From Roseococcus suduntuyensis (GTDB lineage Bacteria > Pseudomonadota > Alphaproteobacteria > Acetobacterales > Acetobacteraceae): DNA of 64,000 nt. Location of the stretch: positions 1 through 64,000 of the forward strand of contig NZ_JACIDJ010000001.1 in NCBI RefSeq assembly GCF_014196305.1, given 5' to 3'. The position numbers were made by a program, and so were the translations under genes. Shown here piece after piece: positions 9,771 through 18,220 of the stretch. The notes below the pieces were generated by a model that worked only from the letters and a program-made list of their open reading frames with translations, was not told where the DNA came from and did not search any database. Numbering within the stretch: the stretch's first letter is position 1; the number at the start of each line of letters is the position of its first letter.

Positions 9771-10330
9771 GCGCGGCGCTGCTGATGCGCGCCCAGGCGC
9801 GCAACAATGCCTGGGCGAACCACCGGCTGCTGACGGCCTGCGTGGCGCTCTCGCAGCCGGAGTTCGAGGCTCCGCGCACGGGCTTCTTCCCGTCGCTGCG
9901 CGCCACGCTGAACCACATCCTGGTGATCGACCTGTTCTATGTGGACGCGCTGGAGGGCGGCACCCTCGGCCCCGCCGCCTGGGCGGACCCGGAGCCCTGC
10001 AAGACACTGACCGAGCTGCATCCCGCCCAGGCCGCGGTGGACCGCCGCCTGATGGCCTGGTGCGACACGCTGACGGATGGCGACATGGGCCGCCTCATCC
10101 ATGTGCATCGGGGCCAGCGCGTGCAGACGGAGCGCGCGGACCGGTTGCTGCTGCACCTGTTCCAGCATCAGGTCCATCACCGCGGCCAGGCCCATGCGAT
10201 GCTGTCGGGCACCGCTGTCCGTCCGCCGCAGCTCGACGAGTTCTACAGCATCGCCGAGGCGCCGTTGCGCGCCACGGAATTCGCGGCGCTGGGCTTCACC
10301 GAGAATGACCTCTGGCAGGAGCACGCATGA
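9767..10330 (+). CDS. DinB family protein
   Basis: The 187-residue protein is an all-helical DinB/YfiT-like four-helix bundle. It carries the expected metal-binding histidines: [10 protein letters not shown] in helix 2 (H near residue 49) and [16 protein letters not shown] in the C-terminal half (three His). DinB-superfamily proteins include thiol transferases such as those using bacillithiol or mycothiol and many enzymes of unknown chemistry. It starts with GTG overlapping the metX stop and ends overlapping the metW start (ATGA), so it is physically locked between two methionine genes. That position suggests a role in sulfur or methionine metabolism, which is inference only. Confidence 0.85.
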   Translation: MSAALLMRAQARNNAWANHRLLTACVALSQPEFEAPRTGFFPSLRATLNHILVIDLFYVDALEGGTLGPAAWADPEPCKTLTELHPAQAAVDRRLMAWCDTLTDGDMGRLIHVHRGQRVQTERADRLLLHLFQHQVHHRGQAHAMLSGTAVRPPQLDEFYSIAEAPLRATEFAALGFTENDLWQEHA

Positions 10331-10968
10331 TGCGGCCGCCCGCCCCGGTCCAGTATGTCGCGAAGAACATGCGCCTCGACCTGCGGCTCATCGCGGAGAT
10401 GATCCCCGAACGCGCGCGGGTGCTCGACATCGGCTGCGGCGACGGCGCGCTGATGGCGCATCTCGTCACCGAGAAGGCGGTGGATGCGCGCGGCATGGAG
10501 ATCGACATGAAGGAGGCCACGGAAGCCGTGGCGAACGGGCTGGCCGTGATCCATGGCGATGCCGACACGGACCTGGCCTTCTACCCCGACGACGCCTTCG
10601 ACTATGTGGTGCTGAGCCGCACCCTGCAGGCGGTGGAACGCCCGCGCGAGGTGTTGAGCCAGATGCTGCGCATCGGCCGCCACGCCATCGTGAGCTTCCC
10701 CAATTTCGGACATTGGGAGGTGCGGCTGAAGCTGCTGCTCGGCGGCCGCATGCCGGACACCGAGACCTGGAGCCGCCCCTGGTACGAGACGCCCAACATC
10801 CACCCCTGCACCATCGTGGACTTCGTGGCGCTGGCCGAGATGGATGGCCATGTCATCGAACGCTGGCTGGCGGTGGATGAGCGCGGGTTGAAGGCGCCCT
10901 GGCGGCGCTCGGTGCGCCTGGCCAACATGTTCGGGCAGCAGGCGCTGTTCCTGTTGCGACGCAAATAG
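10327..10968 (+). CDS. metW: Methionine biosynthesis protein MetW
   Basis: MetW is a small class I methyltransferase-fold protein that works with MetX in methionine synthesis; in proteobacteria it is nearly always beside metX. The 213-residue product shows the SAM-binding glycine loop VLDIGCGDGALMAHL, the motif DYVVLSRTLQAV and the highly conserved SFPNFGHW segment followed by RPWYETPNIHPCT. The start ATG overlaps the DinB stop; an adjacent second ATG is the alternative. Downstream, 136 non-coding bases separate it from phbB, so transcription may end here, but I see no strong terminator. Confidence 0.93.
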   Translation: MMRPPAPVQYVAKNMRLDLRLIAEMIPERARVLDIGCGDGALMAHLVTEKAVDARGMEIDMKEATEAVANGLAVIHGDADTDLAFYPDDAFDYVVLSRTLQAVERPREVLSQMLRIGRHAIVSFPNFGHWEVRLKLLLGGRMPDTETWSRPWYETPNIHPCTIVDFVALAEMDGHVIERWLAVDERGLKAPWRRSVRLANMFGQQALFLLRRK

Positions 10969-11104
10969 CCGCGCCGCCCAGGCTGGGCACCGGAAATCGT
11001 GGTCCTGCCAGCCCTTGATCGTCTAGCATCTGGCGGCCTGCCCGACTGTGGCCCTGCAAGGGAAGCGGCGGGCAGGGCACGACAGGGCAGGAAGGACAAG
11101 AAGC

Positions 11105-11827
11105 ATGGCACGTCTGGCGGTGGTAACGGGGGGCACGCGCGGCATCGGCGCCGCGATCAGCAAGGGGCTCATGGCCGCCGGGCGAAAGGTGGTGGCGACC
11201 TATGGCGGGAATGACGAAGCCGCGCAGGCCTTCTCCGCCGAGACGGGCATCCCCGCCGTGAAGTTCGACGTGAGCGATTTCGACGCCTGCGTGGAGGCGG
11301 TGAAGCGCGTCGAGGCCGAGCACGGCCCCGTCGAGATCCTGGTGAACAATGCCGGCATCACCCGCGACGCCATGCTGCGCAAGCAGACACGCGAGATGTG
11401 GGACGCCGTGATCGACACCAACCTCGGCTCCTGCTTCAACATGTGCAAGGCGGTGTGGGATGGCATGACGGGGCGCAAATTCGGGCGCATCGTCAACATC
11501 GGCTCCATCAACGGCCAGGCGGGGCAGCTGGGCCAGGTGAACTATGCCGCCGCGAAATCCGGCATCCATGGCTTCACCAAGGCGCTGGCGCAGGAAGGTG
11601 CCCGCGCGCAGGTGACGGTGAACGCCATCGCGCCCGGCTATGTGGACACGGAGATGGTGCGCGCCGTGCCGGCCGATGTGCTGGAAAAGATCGTGGCGCG
11701 CATCCCGCGTGGGCGTCTCGGCACCGCCGATGACATCGCCCGTGGCGTGGTCTTCCTGACGGCCGATGATGCCGACTTCATCACGGGCAGCACGCTGTCC
11801 ATCAATGGCGGACAGCACATGTATTGA
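11105..11827 (+). CDS. phbB: Acetoacetyl-CoA reductase
   Basis: The enzyme reduces acetoacetyl-CoA to (R)-3-hydroxybutyryl-CoA with NADPH, the second step of polyhydroxybutyrate synthesis. It is a 240-residue short-chain dehydrogenase with GGTRGIG (9-15), NNAG (81-84) and the catalytic triad S134, Y147 and K151 in GSINGQAGQLGQVNYAAAK. The substrate-binding segment VTVNAIAPGYVDTEM is typical of PhbB rather than FabG. The ATG at 11105 follows CAGGAAGGACAAG. No phaA or phaC lies beside it. It faces a 3-oxoacid CoA-transferase pair, which would supply acetoacetyl-CoA from acetoacetate. Confidence 0.92.
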   Translation: MARLAVVTGGTRGIGAAISKGLMAAGRKVVATYGGNDEAAQAFSAETGIPAVKFDVSDFDACVEAVKRVEAEHGPVEILVNNAGITRDAMLRKQTREMWDAVIDTNLGSCFNMCKAVWDGMTGRKFGRIVNIGSINGQAGQLGQVNYAAAKSGIHGFTKALAQEGARAQVTVNAIAPGYVDTEMVRAVPADVLEKIVARIPRGRLGTADDIARGVVFLTADDADFITGSTLSINGGQHMY

Positions 11828-11836
11828 AGCCGCGCG

Positions 11837-11862
11837 GCCCCTGGCGTCACCGCCAGGGGCCT
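11837..11862. terminator. Bidirectional hairpin between phbB and scoB
   Basis: A perfect 11-bp stem (GGCCCCTGGCG/CGCCAGGGGCC) with a 4-base TCAC loop fills most of the 42-base gap between two convergent genes. The U-run is short (TTG), so it may act as a shared, modest terminator for both strands. Confidence 0.75.
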
Positions 11863-11869
11863 TGCGCGC

Positions 11870-12520
11870 TCAGGCGTGTTCGAGCGCCACGGTGAACTCG
11901 GCCTCGGTGGCCGCGCGCAGCTCGTCCAGGCTGACGCCGGGGGCCAGCTCCACCAGCCGCAGGTCGGTGGGGCCGCGGCGGGCGATGGAGAACACCGCCA
12001 TGTCCGTCACCACCATGTCCACCACGCGCTGGCCGGTCAGCGGCAGGCCGCACTCCTTCAGCAGCTTGGGCTTGCCGCCGGCGGTGTGCTCCATCAGCAC
12101 GATCACGCGCTTGACCCCGGCGACGAGGTCCATGGCGCCGCCCATGCCCTTCACCATCTTGCCCGGGATCATCCAGTTGGCGAGGTCGCCGTTCGCGGCC
12201 ACCTGGAGCGCGCCCAGGATGGACAGGTCGATATGCCCGCCGCGGATCATGGCGAAGCTGTCGGCGCTACTGAAGATGCTGGTGGTGGGCAGCATCGAGA
12301 CGGTCTGCTTGCCGGCGTTGATGACGTCCGGATCCTCGGAGCCTTCCTCGGGGAAGGGGCCGATGCCCAGCATGCCGTTCTCGCTCTGCAGCTGGACGGA
12401 GATGCCGGAGGGGATGTGGTTGGCCACCAGCGTCGGAATGCCGATGCCGAGATTGACGTAGAAGCCGTCCTCCAGCTCTCGCGCGGCGCGGGCGGCCATC
12501 TGGTCACGGGTCCAGGGCAT
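11870..12520 (-). CDS. scoB: 3-oxoacid CoA-transferase subunit B
   Basis: This is the beta subunit of the heterodimeric class I CoA-transferase that moves CoA from succinyl-CoA to acetoacetate. The 216-residue product carries the catalytic glutamate E47 in [11 protein letters not shown], the [13 protein letters not shown] motif near the start and [15 protein letters not shown]. It lies 15 bases downstream of the alpha-subunit gene with AGGAAAGGAGAC in front of the ATG. It is convergent with phbB across a strong hairpin. Succinyl-CoA:acetoacetate transferase is the best call; related acetate or 3-oxoadipate transferases share these motifs. Confidence 0.9.
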   Translation of the reverse strand: MPWTRDQMAARAARELEDGFYVNLGIGIPTLVANHIPSGISVQLQSENGMLGIGPFPEEGSEDPDVINAGKQTVSMLPTTSIFSSADSFAMIRGGHIDLSILGALQVAANGDLANWMIPGKMVKGMGGAMDLVAGVKRVIVLMEHTAGGKPKLLKECGLPLTGQRVVDMVVTDMAVFSIARRGPTDLRLVELAPGVSLDELRAATEAEFTVALEHA

Positions 12521-12535
12521 GGTCGTCTCCTTTCC

Positions 12536-13246
12536 TCAGGCCGCTTCGCGGGGGCGGACGGTACGGTTCTCGATGCGCTTCTCGTAGCCGGCCGGCACCT
12601 GGATCATGCGCTTCACGAAGATGCCGGGGGTGACGATGTGGTCCGGGTCGATCTCGCCGGGATGCACCAGGTGCTCGACCTGCGCCACCGTCATGCGGGC
12701 GGCGGTGGCCATCATCGGGTTGAAGTTCCGCGCGGTGCGCCGGTAGACGAGGTTGCCCTCGTGGTCGCCCATCCAGGCATGAACGAGGGCGAGGTCGGCC
12801 ACGATGCCGCGTTCCATCACATAGGTCTCGCCGTCGAATTCGGCGGTGGGCTTGCCTTCGGCCACCGCGGTGCCGACGCCGGTCTTGGTGTAGAAGGCGG
12901 GGATGCCGGCGCCGCCCGCGCGGATGCGCTCGGCCAGGGTGCCCTGCGGGTTGAACTCGATCTCGAGCTCACCAGCCAGGAACTGCCGGGCGAATTCGGC
13001 GTTCTCGCCCACATAGCTCGCGATCATCTTCTTGATCTGGCGCGTGCGGAGCAGCCGGCCCAGGCCCACATCATCGATGCCGGCATTGTTGGAGACGACG
13101 GTCAGGCCCTTCACGCCCGAATCGCGCACCGCGTCGATCAGGATGTCGGGGATGCCGCAGAGGCCGAAGCCGCCGGAATGGATCACCATGTCGTCGCGCA
13201 ACAGGCCGGCCAGTGCCGCCGTCGCGTCGGGGTAGACCTTTCGCAT
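12536..13246 (-). CDS. scoA: 3-oxoacid CoA-transferase subunit A
   Basis: This is the alpha subunit partner of the downstream scoB. The 236-residue sequence shows the family signature SGGFGLCGIPD (residues 24-34), the glycine-rich CoA-contact region VSNNAGIDDVGLG and GAGIPAFYTKTGVGTAVAEG, and ends with an FVKRMIQVPAGYEKRIENR tail common to ScoA. The two subunits would let the cell activate acetoacetate or 3-hydroxybutyrate-derived acids to the CoA ester. The tRNA-Ala gene lies just over 100 bases upstream on the other strand. Confidence 0.9.
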   Translation of the reverse strand: MRKVYPDATAALAGLLRDDMVIHSGGFGLCGIPDILIDAVRDSGVKGLTVVSNNAGIDDVGLGRLLRTRQIKKMIASYVGENAEFARQFLAGELEIEFNPQGTLAERIRAGGAGIPAFYTKTGVGTAVAEGKPTAEFDGETYVMERGIVADLALVHAWMGDHEGNLVYRRTARNFNPMMATAARMTVAQVEHLVHPGEIDPDHIVTPGIFVKRMIQVPAGYEKRIENRTVRPREAA

Positions 13247-13363
13247 CGTGCCTCATTCTCCATTCGGTGGGGCGCAGGCTACCCGCCCGGCCGATTGCAG
13301 GAAAGGCCGGGGGGTGGGCTTGCGGGGCGTTTCGAGGGGGGCTATAGCCGCGTCCACCCAAGG

Positions 13364-13439
<76 letters not shown>

Positions 13440-13525
13440 CTCCCCTTCCTGCACCGGACATCGTGATTTTTCGACCCGACGCCGTTCAGCGTCGCGGAAG
13501 CATGTTCGGTGAATTTGGGAAGGCA

Positions 13526-13599
13526 TGTCCCCGGCGGGATTCGAACCCACGGCCCCCAGATTAGGAATCTGGTGCTCTATCCGGCTGAGCTACGGAGAC
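13526..13599 (-). tRNA. tRNA-Arg (anticodon CCT)
   Basis: Read on the minus strand, the acceptor stem GTCTCCG/CGGGGAC, D-arm TAGCTCAGCCGGATAGAGC, anticodon stem CCAGA/TCTGG with loop TTCCTAA (anticodon CCT) and T-loop GGTTCGAATCC form a standard tRNA. It would decode AGG, a rare codon in high-GC alphaproteobacteria. CCA is not encoded after the discriminator A (the genome reads TGC), so it must be added, unlike in the neighbouring tRNA-Ala. Confidence 0.96.
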
Positions 13600-13686
13600 G
13601 CCGCCGCAGGAAATAGCACCTCCCGCGCCCCCGCAAAACCCGCCACGTTGGCGGCGCCCGCCCCGCGGCGCATAACGGGCGGACCC

Positions 13687-16452
13687 ATGGCCCGCCCCAC
13701 CCCCCGCCTGCTGCTGCCCGATGCCCCTGCCCTGGTCGCGGCGCATGGCCGCGCCACGCTGCTGACGCCGGATGGCGAGCTGATGGTGCTGACCGGCCCC
13801 CGCATCGCCGAGACGCTGGCCGAGATGCCGCCCCCCATCCTCGTCCACGGCCCCGCCACGGCGCGCCGCCTGGACCTGCCACGCTTCCTCGATGCCTTTG
13901 ACCTGCTGGAGCTGTTCGCCTTCGCGCGCCCCGCGCAGAACGCACCGCCCACCGCGCGCGGCCTCGCCTTGGCGCTGGACCTTCCACCACCGGCCGATGA
14001 CGCGGCCGCCGCCGCCCTGCTGCCGGACATCGCGGCCCGCCTGTTGCGGTACCTCGCCGACGAATCGCCCCACCCTTCCGCCCGCGACGCCGCCGGCATG
14101 GCCGCCCAGCTCGACCAGGCCGGCTGGTCCTGGGCGCCGGGCGTGCTGGCCGCGCTGGGCCAGGCGGACCCCCGCCCCTCGCGCGATGCCTTCAAGGCTT
14201 GGCGGCGTCTGACGGAATGGGAAGAAACCGCCCCTCTCCCCCCGCCCTCCAGCCACCCGGTGTCATCCAACGACGCCCGGCGGCGCCTGGCCGAGATGCT
14301 GGGTCCCGGCGCCGAGCAGCGCCCGCAGCAGGGGGACTTCGCCTCGGCCGCCGCCGGCGCCTTCGCCCCGCGCGAGGCGGAGGGCTCGCCCCACATCGTC
14401 CTCGCCGAGGCCGGCACCGGCACGGGCAAGACGCTGGGCTATATCGCGCCCGCCAGCCTCTGGGCCGAGCGCAACGGCGCGCCCGTCTGGCTCAGCACCT
14501 ACACCCGCAACCTCCAGCGGCAGATCGACCAGGAGCTGGTGCGTCTCTTCCCCGATCCCGAGGAGCGCCGCCAGCGCGTGGCCGTCCGCAAGGGGCGGGA
14601 GAACTACCTCTGCCTGCTGAACTTCGACGAGGCACTGGGGCAACTGAACATCCGCAGCCTCACCCTGCCGCTTGCGCTGGTGGCGCGCTGGGCCGGCGCC
14701 ACGCGCGATGGCGACATACAGGGCGGCGACTTCCCCGGCTGGCTGGCCGAGCTGTTTCCCCCCGGCAGCTTCGCCAACCTGGCCGATCGGCGCGGCGAGT
14801 GCATCCGCTCGGCCTGCGCCCATTACCGCAAATGCTTCGTGGAGCATTCCATCCGCCGCGCGCGGCAAGCGCGCCTGGTCGTCGCCAACCACGCGCTGGT
14901 CATGGTGCAGGCAGCCCTGGGCGGGGGCGAGGACAGCCGCCCCACCCGCTATGTCTTCGACGAGGGCCACCACCTCTTCGACGCGGCCGACAGCGCCTTC
15001 TCGGCCGAGTTCTCGGGCATGGAGGCGTCGGAGCTGCGCCGCTGGCTGCTGGGGGCGGAGGGCGGACGCTCCCGCGCCAAGGGCGTGCAGCGCCGCATCG
15101 AGGAGTTGGCGGGCGACATCCCGGACCTGCTCGCCCCGCTGGAGGCCACGCTCCAGGCCGCCCGCGCCCTGCCCCCTGCCGGCTGGTTCGGCCGCCTGAC
15201 CGACGAAACCCCCACCGAGAATGTCAGCGAGACCTTCCTGCGCGAGGTCCGCGCCCAGGTCCTGGCCCGCGCCGAGCGCGACGAGGGCTATACGCTGGAG
15301 GTGGACCTGCACCCGGTGGGCGAAGCCCTCGCCGAGGCCGGCGCCACCCTGGCCCGCGCCCTGGCCCGGCTGGAGGAGCCACTGACCACCCTGCGAGATC
15401 GCCTCGCGGAACGCCTCGCGGCCGGTGAGGAAGACCCCGACACCGAGGCGGGCGAGCGCATCCGTCTCGAAACCGCGCAGCGCGGCATCGAGCGCCGCGC
15501 CCTGATGCCGCTGGCCGCCTGGCGCGCCATGCTGGCCAGCCTCGCCGAGCCCGCGCGCGAGCCTGGTCAGCGCCCCGTCATGGTCGAATGGCTGCAACTC
15601 GACCGTCGCGACGGGCGCGACGTGGATGCGGGGCTGCACCGGCATTGGCTGGACCCCTCCATCCCGTTTGCCCAGGCGGTGGCGGCGCCGGCGCATGGGC
15701 TGCTCATCACATCCGCCACCCTCACCGACGCCGCGAAGCGCGACGACCCCGAGGCCGCCTGGCGCGTGGCGGAAGCCCGCAGCGGCGCCGTCCACCTGCC
15801 CCTGCCCGCGCTGCGCGCCGCCGTGCCCTCGCCCTTCGACTATGCGGCCAACACCCGCGCCTTCGTCATCACCGATGTGGACAGCCGCAACGCCGGGCCT
15901 GTCGCCGGCGCCATGCAGCAGCTGTTCACGGCGGCCGGCGGCGGCGCGCTCGGCCTCTTCACCGCCATCCGCCGCCTGCGCGAGGTGGCCGCGCGCATCG
16001 CCCCCGCGCTGGAGGCCCGCGGCATCCCGCTCTACGCCCAGCATGTGGACGCGATGGACAACGCGACCCTGGTGGACATCTTCCGCGCCGAGGAAGATGC
16101 CTGCCTGCTCGGCACCGACGCCATGCGGGATGGCGTGGACGTGCCCGGTCGTGCCCTGCGCCTGCTGGTCTTCGACCGCGTGCCCTGGCCGCGCCGCACC
16201 ATCCTGCATCGCGAACGTCGGCTGCACCTCTCCGAAGGCGATCCGCAGGGCCATGACGACGCCCATGCCCGCCACAAGCTGCGACAGGCCTTCGGCCGGC
16301 TGATCCGTCGCGCCGATGACCGGGGCGTTTTCGTGCTGCTGGACCGCGCCTGCCCCTCGCGCATCCTGGCCGCCCTGCCGGAGGGTGTGGCGGCCCGGCG
16401 CGTCACGCTCGCGGAAGCGGTGGCGCAAACGCGCGATCTGTTGCAAGGGTGA
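13687..16452 (+). CDS. DinG-like ATP-dependent DNA helicase
   Basis: This superfamily 2 helicase of the DinG/XPD group has 921 residues. The first ~200 residues are an Ala/Pro-rich extension. Walker A EAGTGTGKT is at 241-249. Four cysteines placed as an iron-sulfur cluster (C308, C371, C376, C382, the last three in ECIRSACAHYRKC) sit between motifs I and II. Motif II is DEGH (424-427), and the C-terminal half has SATLTD and LIRRADDRGVFVLLD. Such 5'-3' helicases unwind R-loops and damaged forks. The ATG at 13687 gives a start clear of the tRNA-Arg gene; its ribosome site is weak. The TerB-like gene begins at its stop. Confidence 0.9.
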   Translation: MARPTPRLLLPDAPALVAAHGRATLLTPDGELMVLTGPRIAETLAEMPPPILVHGPATARRLDLPRFLDAFDLLELFAFARPAQNAPPTARGLALALDLPPPADDAAAAALLPDIAARLLRYLADESPHPSARDAAGMAAQLDQAGWSWAPGVLAALGQADPRPSRDAFKAWRRLTEWEETAPLPPPSSHPVSSNDARRRLAEMLGPGAEQRPQQGDFASAAAGAFAPREAEGSPHIVLAEAGTGTGKTLGYIAPASLWAERNGAPVWLSTYTRNLQRQIDQELVRLFPDPEERRQRVAVRKGRENYLCLLNFDEALGQLNIRSLTLPLALVARWAGATRDGDIQGGDFPGWLAELFPPGSFANLADRRGECIRSACAHYRKCFVEHSIRRARQARLVVANHALVMVQAALGGGEDSRPTRYVFDEGHHLFDAADSAFSAEFSGMEASELRRWLLGAEGGRSRAKGVQRRIEELAGDIPDLLAPLEATLQAARALPPAGWFGRLTDETPTENVSETFLREVRAQVLARAERDEGYTLEVDLHPVGEALAEAGATLARALARLEEPLTTLRDRLAERLAAGEEDPDTEAGERIRLETAQRGIERRALMPLAAWRAMLASLAEPAREPGQRPVMVEWLQLDRRDGRDVDAGLHRHWLDPSIPFAQAVAAPAHGLLITSATLTDAAKRDDPEAAWRVAEARSGAVHLPLPALRAAVPSPFDYAANTRAFVITDVDSRNAGPVAGAMQQLFTAAGGGALGLFTAIRRLREVAARIAPALEARGIPLYAQHVDAMDNATLVDIFRAEEDACLLGTDAMRDGVDVPGRALRLLVFDRVPWPRRTILHRERRLHLSEGDPQGHDDAHARHKLRQAFGRLIRRADDRGVFVLLDRACPSRILAALPEGVAARRVTLAEAVAQTRDLLQG

Positions 16453-16457
16453 GCGCC

Positions 16458-16877
16458 ATGAACATCCCCGAACAGCTTTCCCCCCAGCAGGCGCTGATCT
16501 GTTCCATGCTGCTCATGGCCGCGGCCGGCGGCCAGGTGGACGACCAGGAACTGGCCCAGATGACGCGGCTGATCCAGAACCTGCCGGCCTTCGCGGAACT
16601 CGCCCCGGACGAGGTCGCGCGCAGCACCGAGGCCTGCCTGCCCCTGTTGCAGCGCGCCGACGGGCTGGACCGCGCCTTCGACCTGATCCGCGAGGCCCTG
16701 CCGCCCCGCCTGCGCGAGACCGCCTATCTGCTGGCCTGCGACGTGGCGGCCGCCGATGGCGATGCGACGCAGGACGAGTTGCAGATGCTCCAGCATTTGC
16801 GCATCGGGCTGGAGCTGGACCGGCTGGTGGCCGGCGCCATCGAGCGCGCGGCCCGCGCGCGGTATCAGGTGCTATAG
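16458..16877 (+). CDS. TerB-like protein
   Basis: The 139-residue, mostly helical product resembles the TerB (tellurite-resistance) fold. It has two matching acidic turns at AAAGGQVDDQELAQM and VAAADGDATQDELQML, where TerB proteins bind divalent metal. The ATG at 16458 is preferred (AAGGGTGAG upstream); a GTG three codons earlier overlaps the helicase stop and is also possible. It is evidently coupled to the upstream helicase gene, a hint that the two act together, but no function can be assigned. A conserved hairpin repeat follows its stop. Confidence 0.75.
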   Translation: MNIPEQLSPQQALICSMLLMAAAGGQVDDQELAQMTRLIQNLPAFAELAPDEVARSTEACLPLLQRADGLDRAFDLIREALPPRLRETAYLLACDVAAADGDATQDELQMLQHLRIGLELDRLVAGAIERAARARYQVL

Positions 16878-16880
16878 CGC

Positions 16881-16919
16881 CTGATCCGCGGAGGCGGAAT
16901 CGCCGGAGCGGTGAATCAG
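16881..16919. repeat. Intergenic hairpin repeat, copy A
   Basis: A 39-base imperfect palindrome (ends CTGAT/ATCAG, with CCGC/GCGG inside) fills the gap between the convergent TerB-like and MFS genes. Its sequence aligns closely with copy B at 37086-37122: both share GATCCG in the left arm and GCCGG-N-GCGGTGAATC in the right arm. It contains a GANTC methylation site (GAATC) in the right arm. Confidence 0.7.
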
Positions 16920-16923
16920 TCGC

Positions 16924-18144
16924 TCACAAAGCCACCGGGGGCTCGCCGCCCTTCAGCAGCATGACCACGCCGACGACCAGGCAGGGCAGCCCGCACAGGA
17001 TGAAGCCCAGCGCGTGGCTGCCCGAGACGCTCAGCACCGCCGCGTAGAACAGCGGCATGGTCAGCGCGCCGAGTTGCCCGAAGGAGAGCACACCGCCGGT
17101 GGCCGCCCCGCGCATGCCCTCGGGCGCGAGGCGCGCGGCCTCGGCCAACAGGACCCCGTGCCAGGAAAGGACCGTGGCGCTCAACGCCACCGCGGCCAAC
17201 CCGAGCAAGATGAGGCCCGTCAGCCCCCCCGCCAGCCCGATCATCGCCGTGCTGGCCGCCATGCCGATGGAGAGCCAGGCCAGCACCACGCGCGGCGCGG
17301 CGAAGGCGCTGCTGAACCAGCCCCAGAAGACGCGGCCCGGCACCGCCACCAGCGTCGCGATGGAGAACACCATTCCGGCCACCGCCAGCCCGTGCCCCAG
17401 CACCACCAGGTAGGTCACGAAATAGGCCACGAAGACCATCTGCAGACCGTTGAAGGCGAAGCAGGCGAAGGAGAGGTTCCGCAACTCACGGCGCTTGGTC
17501 ACCACCGTCAGCGTGGCGCCAAGGTCCGACAGGTGGAAGCTGCGGGACGGCACGCGGTCTGAGTCGAACTCCCGCCGCGCCGGCTGCAGCACGAAGGCGA
17601 AGACGAGGCAGGCCGCCGCCGCCGCCAGCATCGCCGCCCGCCAGCCCCAGAGCCCCACCAGCAGCGGCCCCAGCAGCCCGGCCAGCAGCAGCCCGGCCGG
17701 CACCGCCGTCTGCTTCAGCGAGAACACCAGCGGCGCATAGCGTGGCGGCGAATAGCGCCCCAGCAGATGGGAACTGGCGGGCGTCGAGATGGCCGAACCC
17801 CCGCCGCCGATAATGGCCGAGAGCGCGAACAGCGCCATGGGCCCCACGGTGGCGGCGGCCAGCCCCACCGCCAGCATGACCAGCGCCGCCTGGCTGGCGC
17901 GGAGCGCCCCATAGCGCACGATGAAACTGCCGCAGCTGAGTTGGGCCAGCAGCGCCGCCGCCGCCGTCAGCCCGACATAGACACCGATCCAGGCGGGATC
18001 GAGCTGGAGGTCCGCCAGGATGGCCGGTGCGATGATGGGCGGCAGGTTGCGTCCAAGTGCCGCGAAGGTCTGCTGGAAGAACATGGCGCCCAGGGCCAGC
18101 AGCAACAGGTTCATCTGCGGGGAACGGGGCATCCCATCATCCAT
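16924..18144 (-). CDS. MFS transporter
   Basis: The product is a major facilitator superfamily carrier of about 406 residues with roughly 12 hydrophobic helices; the A-motif-like loop after helix 2 reads CGSFIVRYGALRASQ. It is the last gene of the leftward run dctP-dctQ-dctM-lyase-CoA-transferase, 76 bases after the CoA-transferase stop, so it may export or import a related organic acid. The start at 18144 is uncertain; ATG codons at 18132 and 18114 are in frame and none has a good ribosome site. Substrate is unknown. Confidence 0.82.
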   Translation of the reverse strand: MDDGMPRSPQMNLLLLALGAMFFQQTFAALGRNLPPIIAPAILADLQLDPAWIGVYVGLTAAAALLAQLSCGSFIVRYGALRASQAALVMLAVGLAAATVGPMALFALSAIIGGGGSAISTPASSHLLGRYSPPRYAPLVFSLKQTAVPAGLLLAGLLGPLLVGLWGWRAAMLAAAAACLVFAFVLQPARREFDSDRVPSRSFHLSDLGATLTVVTKRRELRNLSFACFAFNGLQMVFVAYFVTYLVVLGHGLAVAGMVFSIATLVAVPGRVFWGWFSSAFAAPRVVLAWLSIGMAASTAMIGLAGGLTGLILLGLAAVALSATVLSWHGVLLAEAARLAPEGMRGAATGGVLSFGQLGALTMPLFYAAVLSVSGSHALGFILCGLPCLVVGVVMLLKGGEPPVAL

Positions 18145-18220
18145 CCGGCGCGGCCCGGATGGCGGCGCGACGGCGGTGGCAGCATAGGCACGCCCCCGCC
18201 GCGCGGCAAAACCGTGGTGG

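Noticed and set aside
14263-16446. 727-codon open frame opposite the helicase gene
   Set aside because: Antisense shadow; the other strand has clear helicase motifs in order, this one has none.
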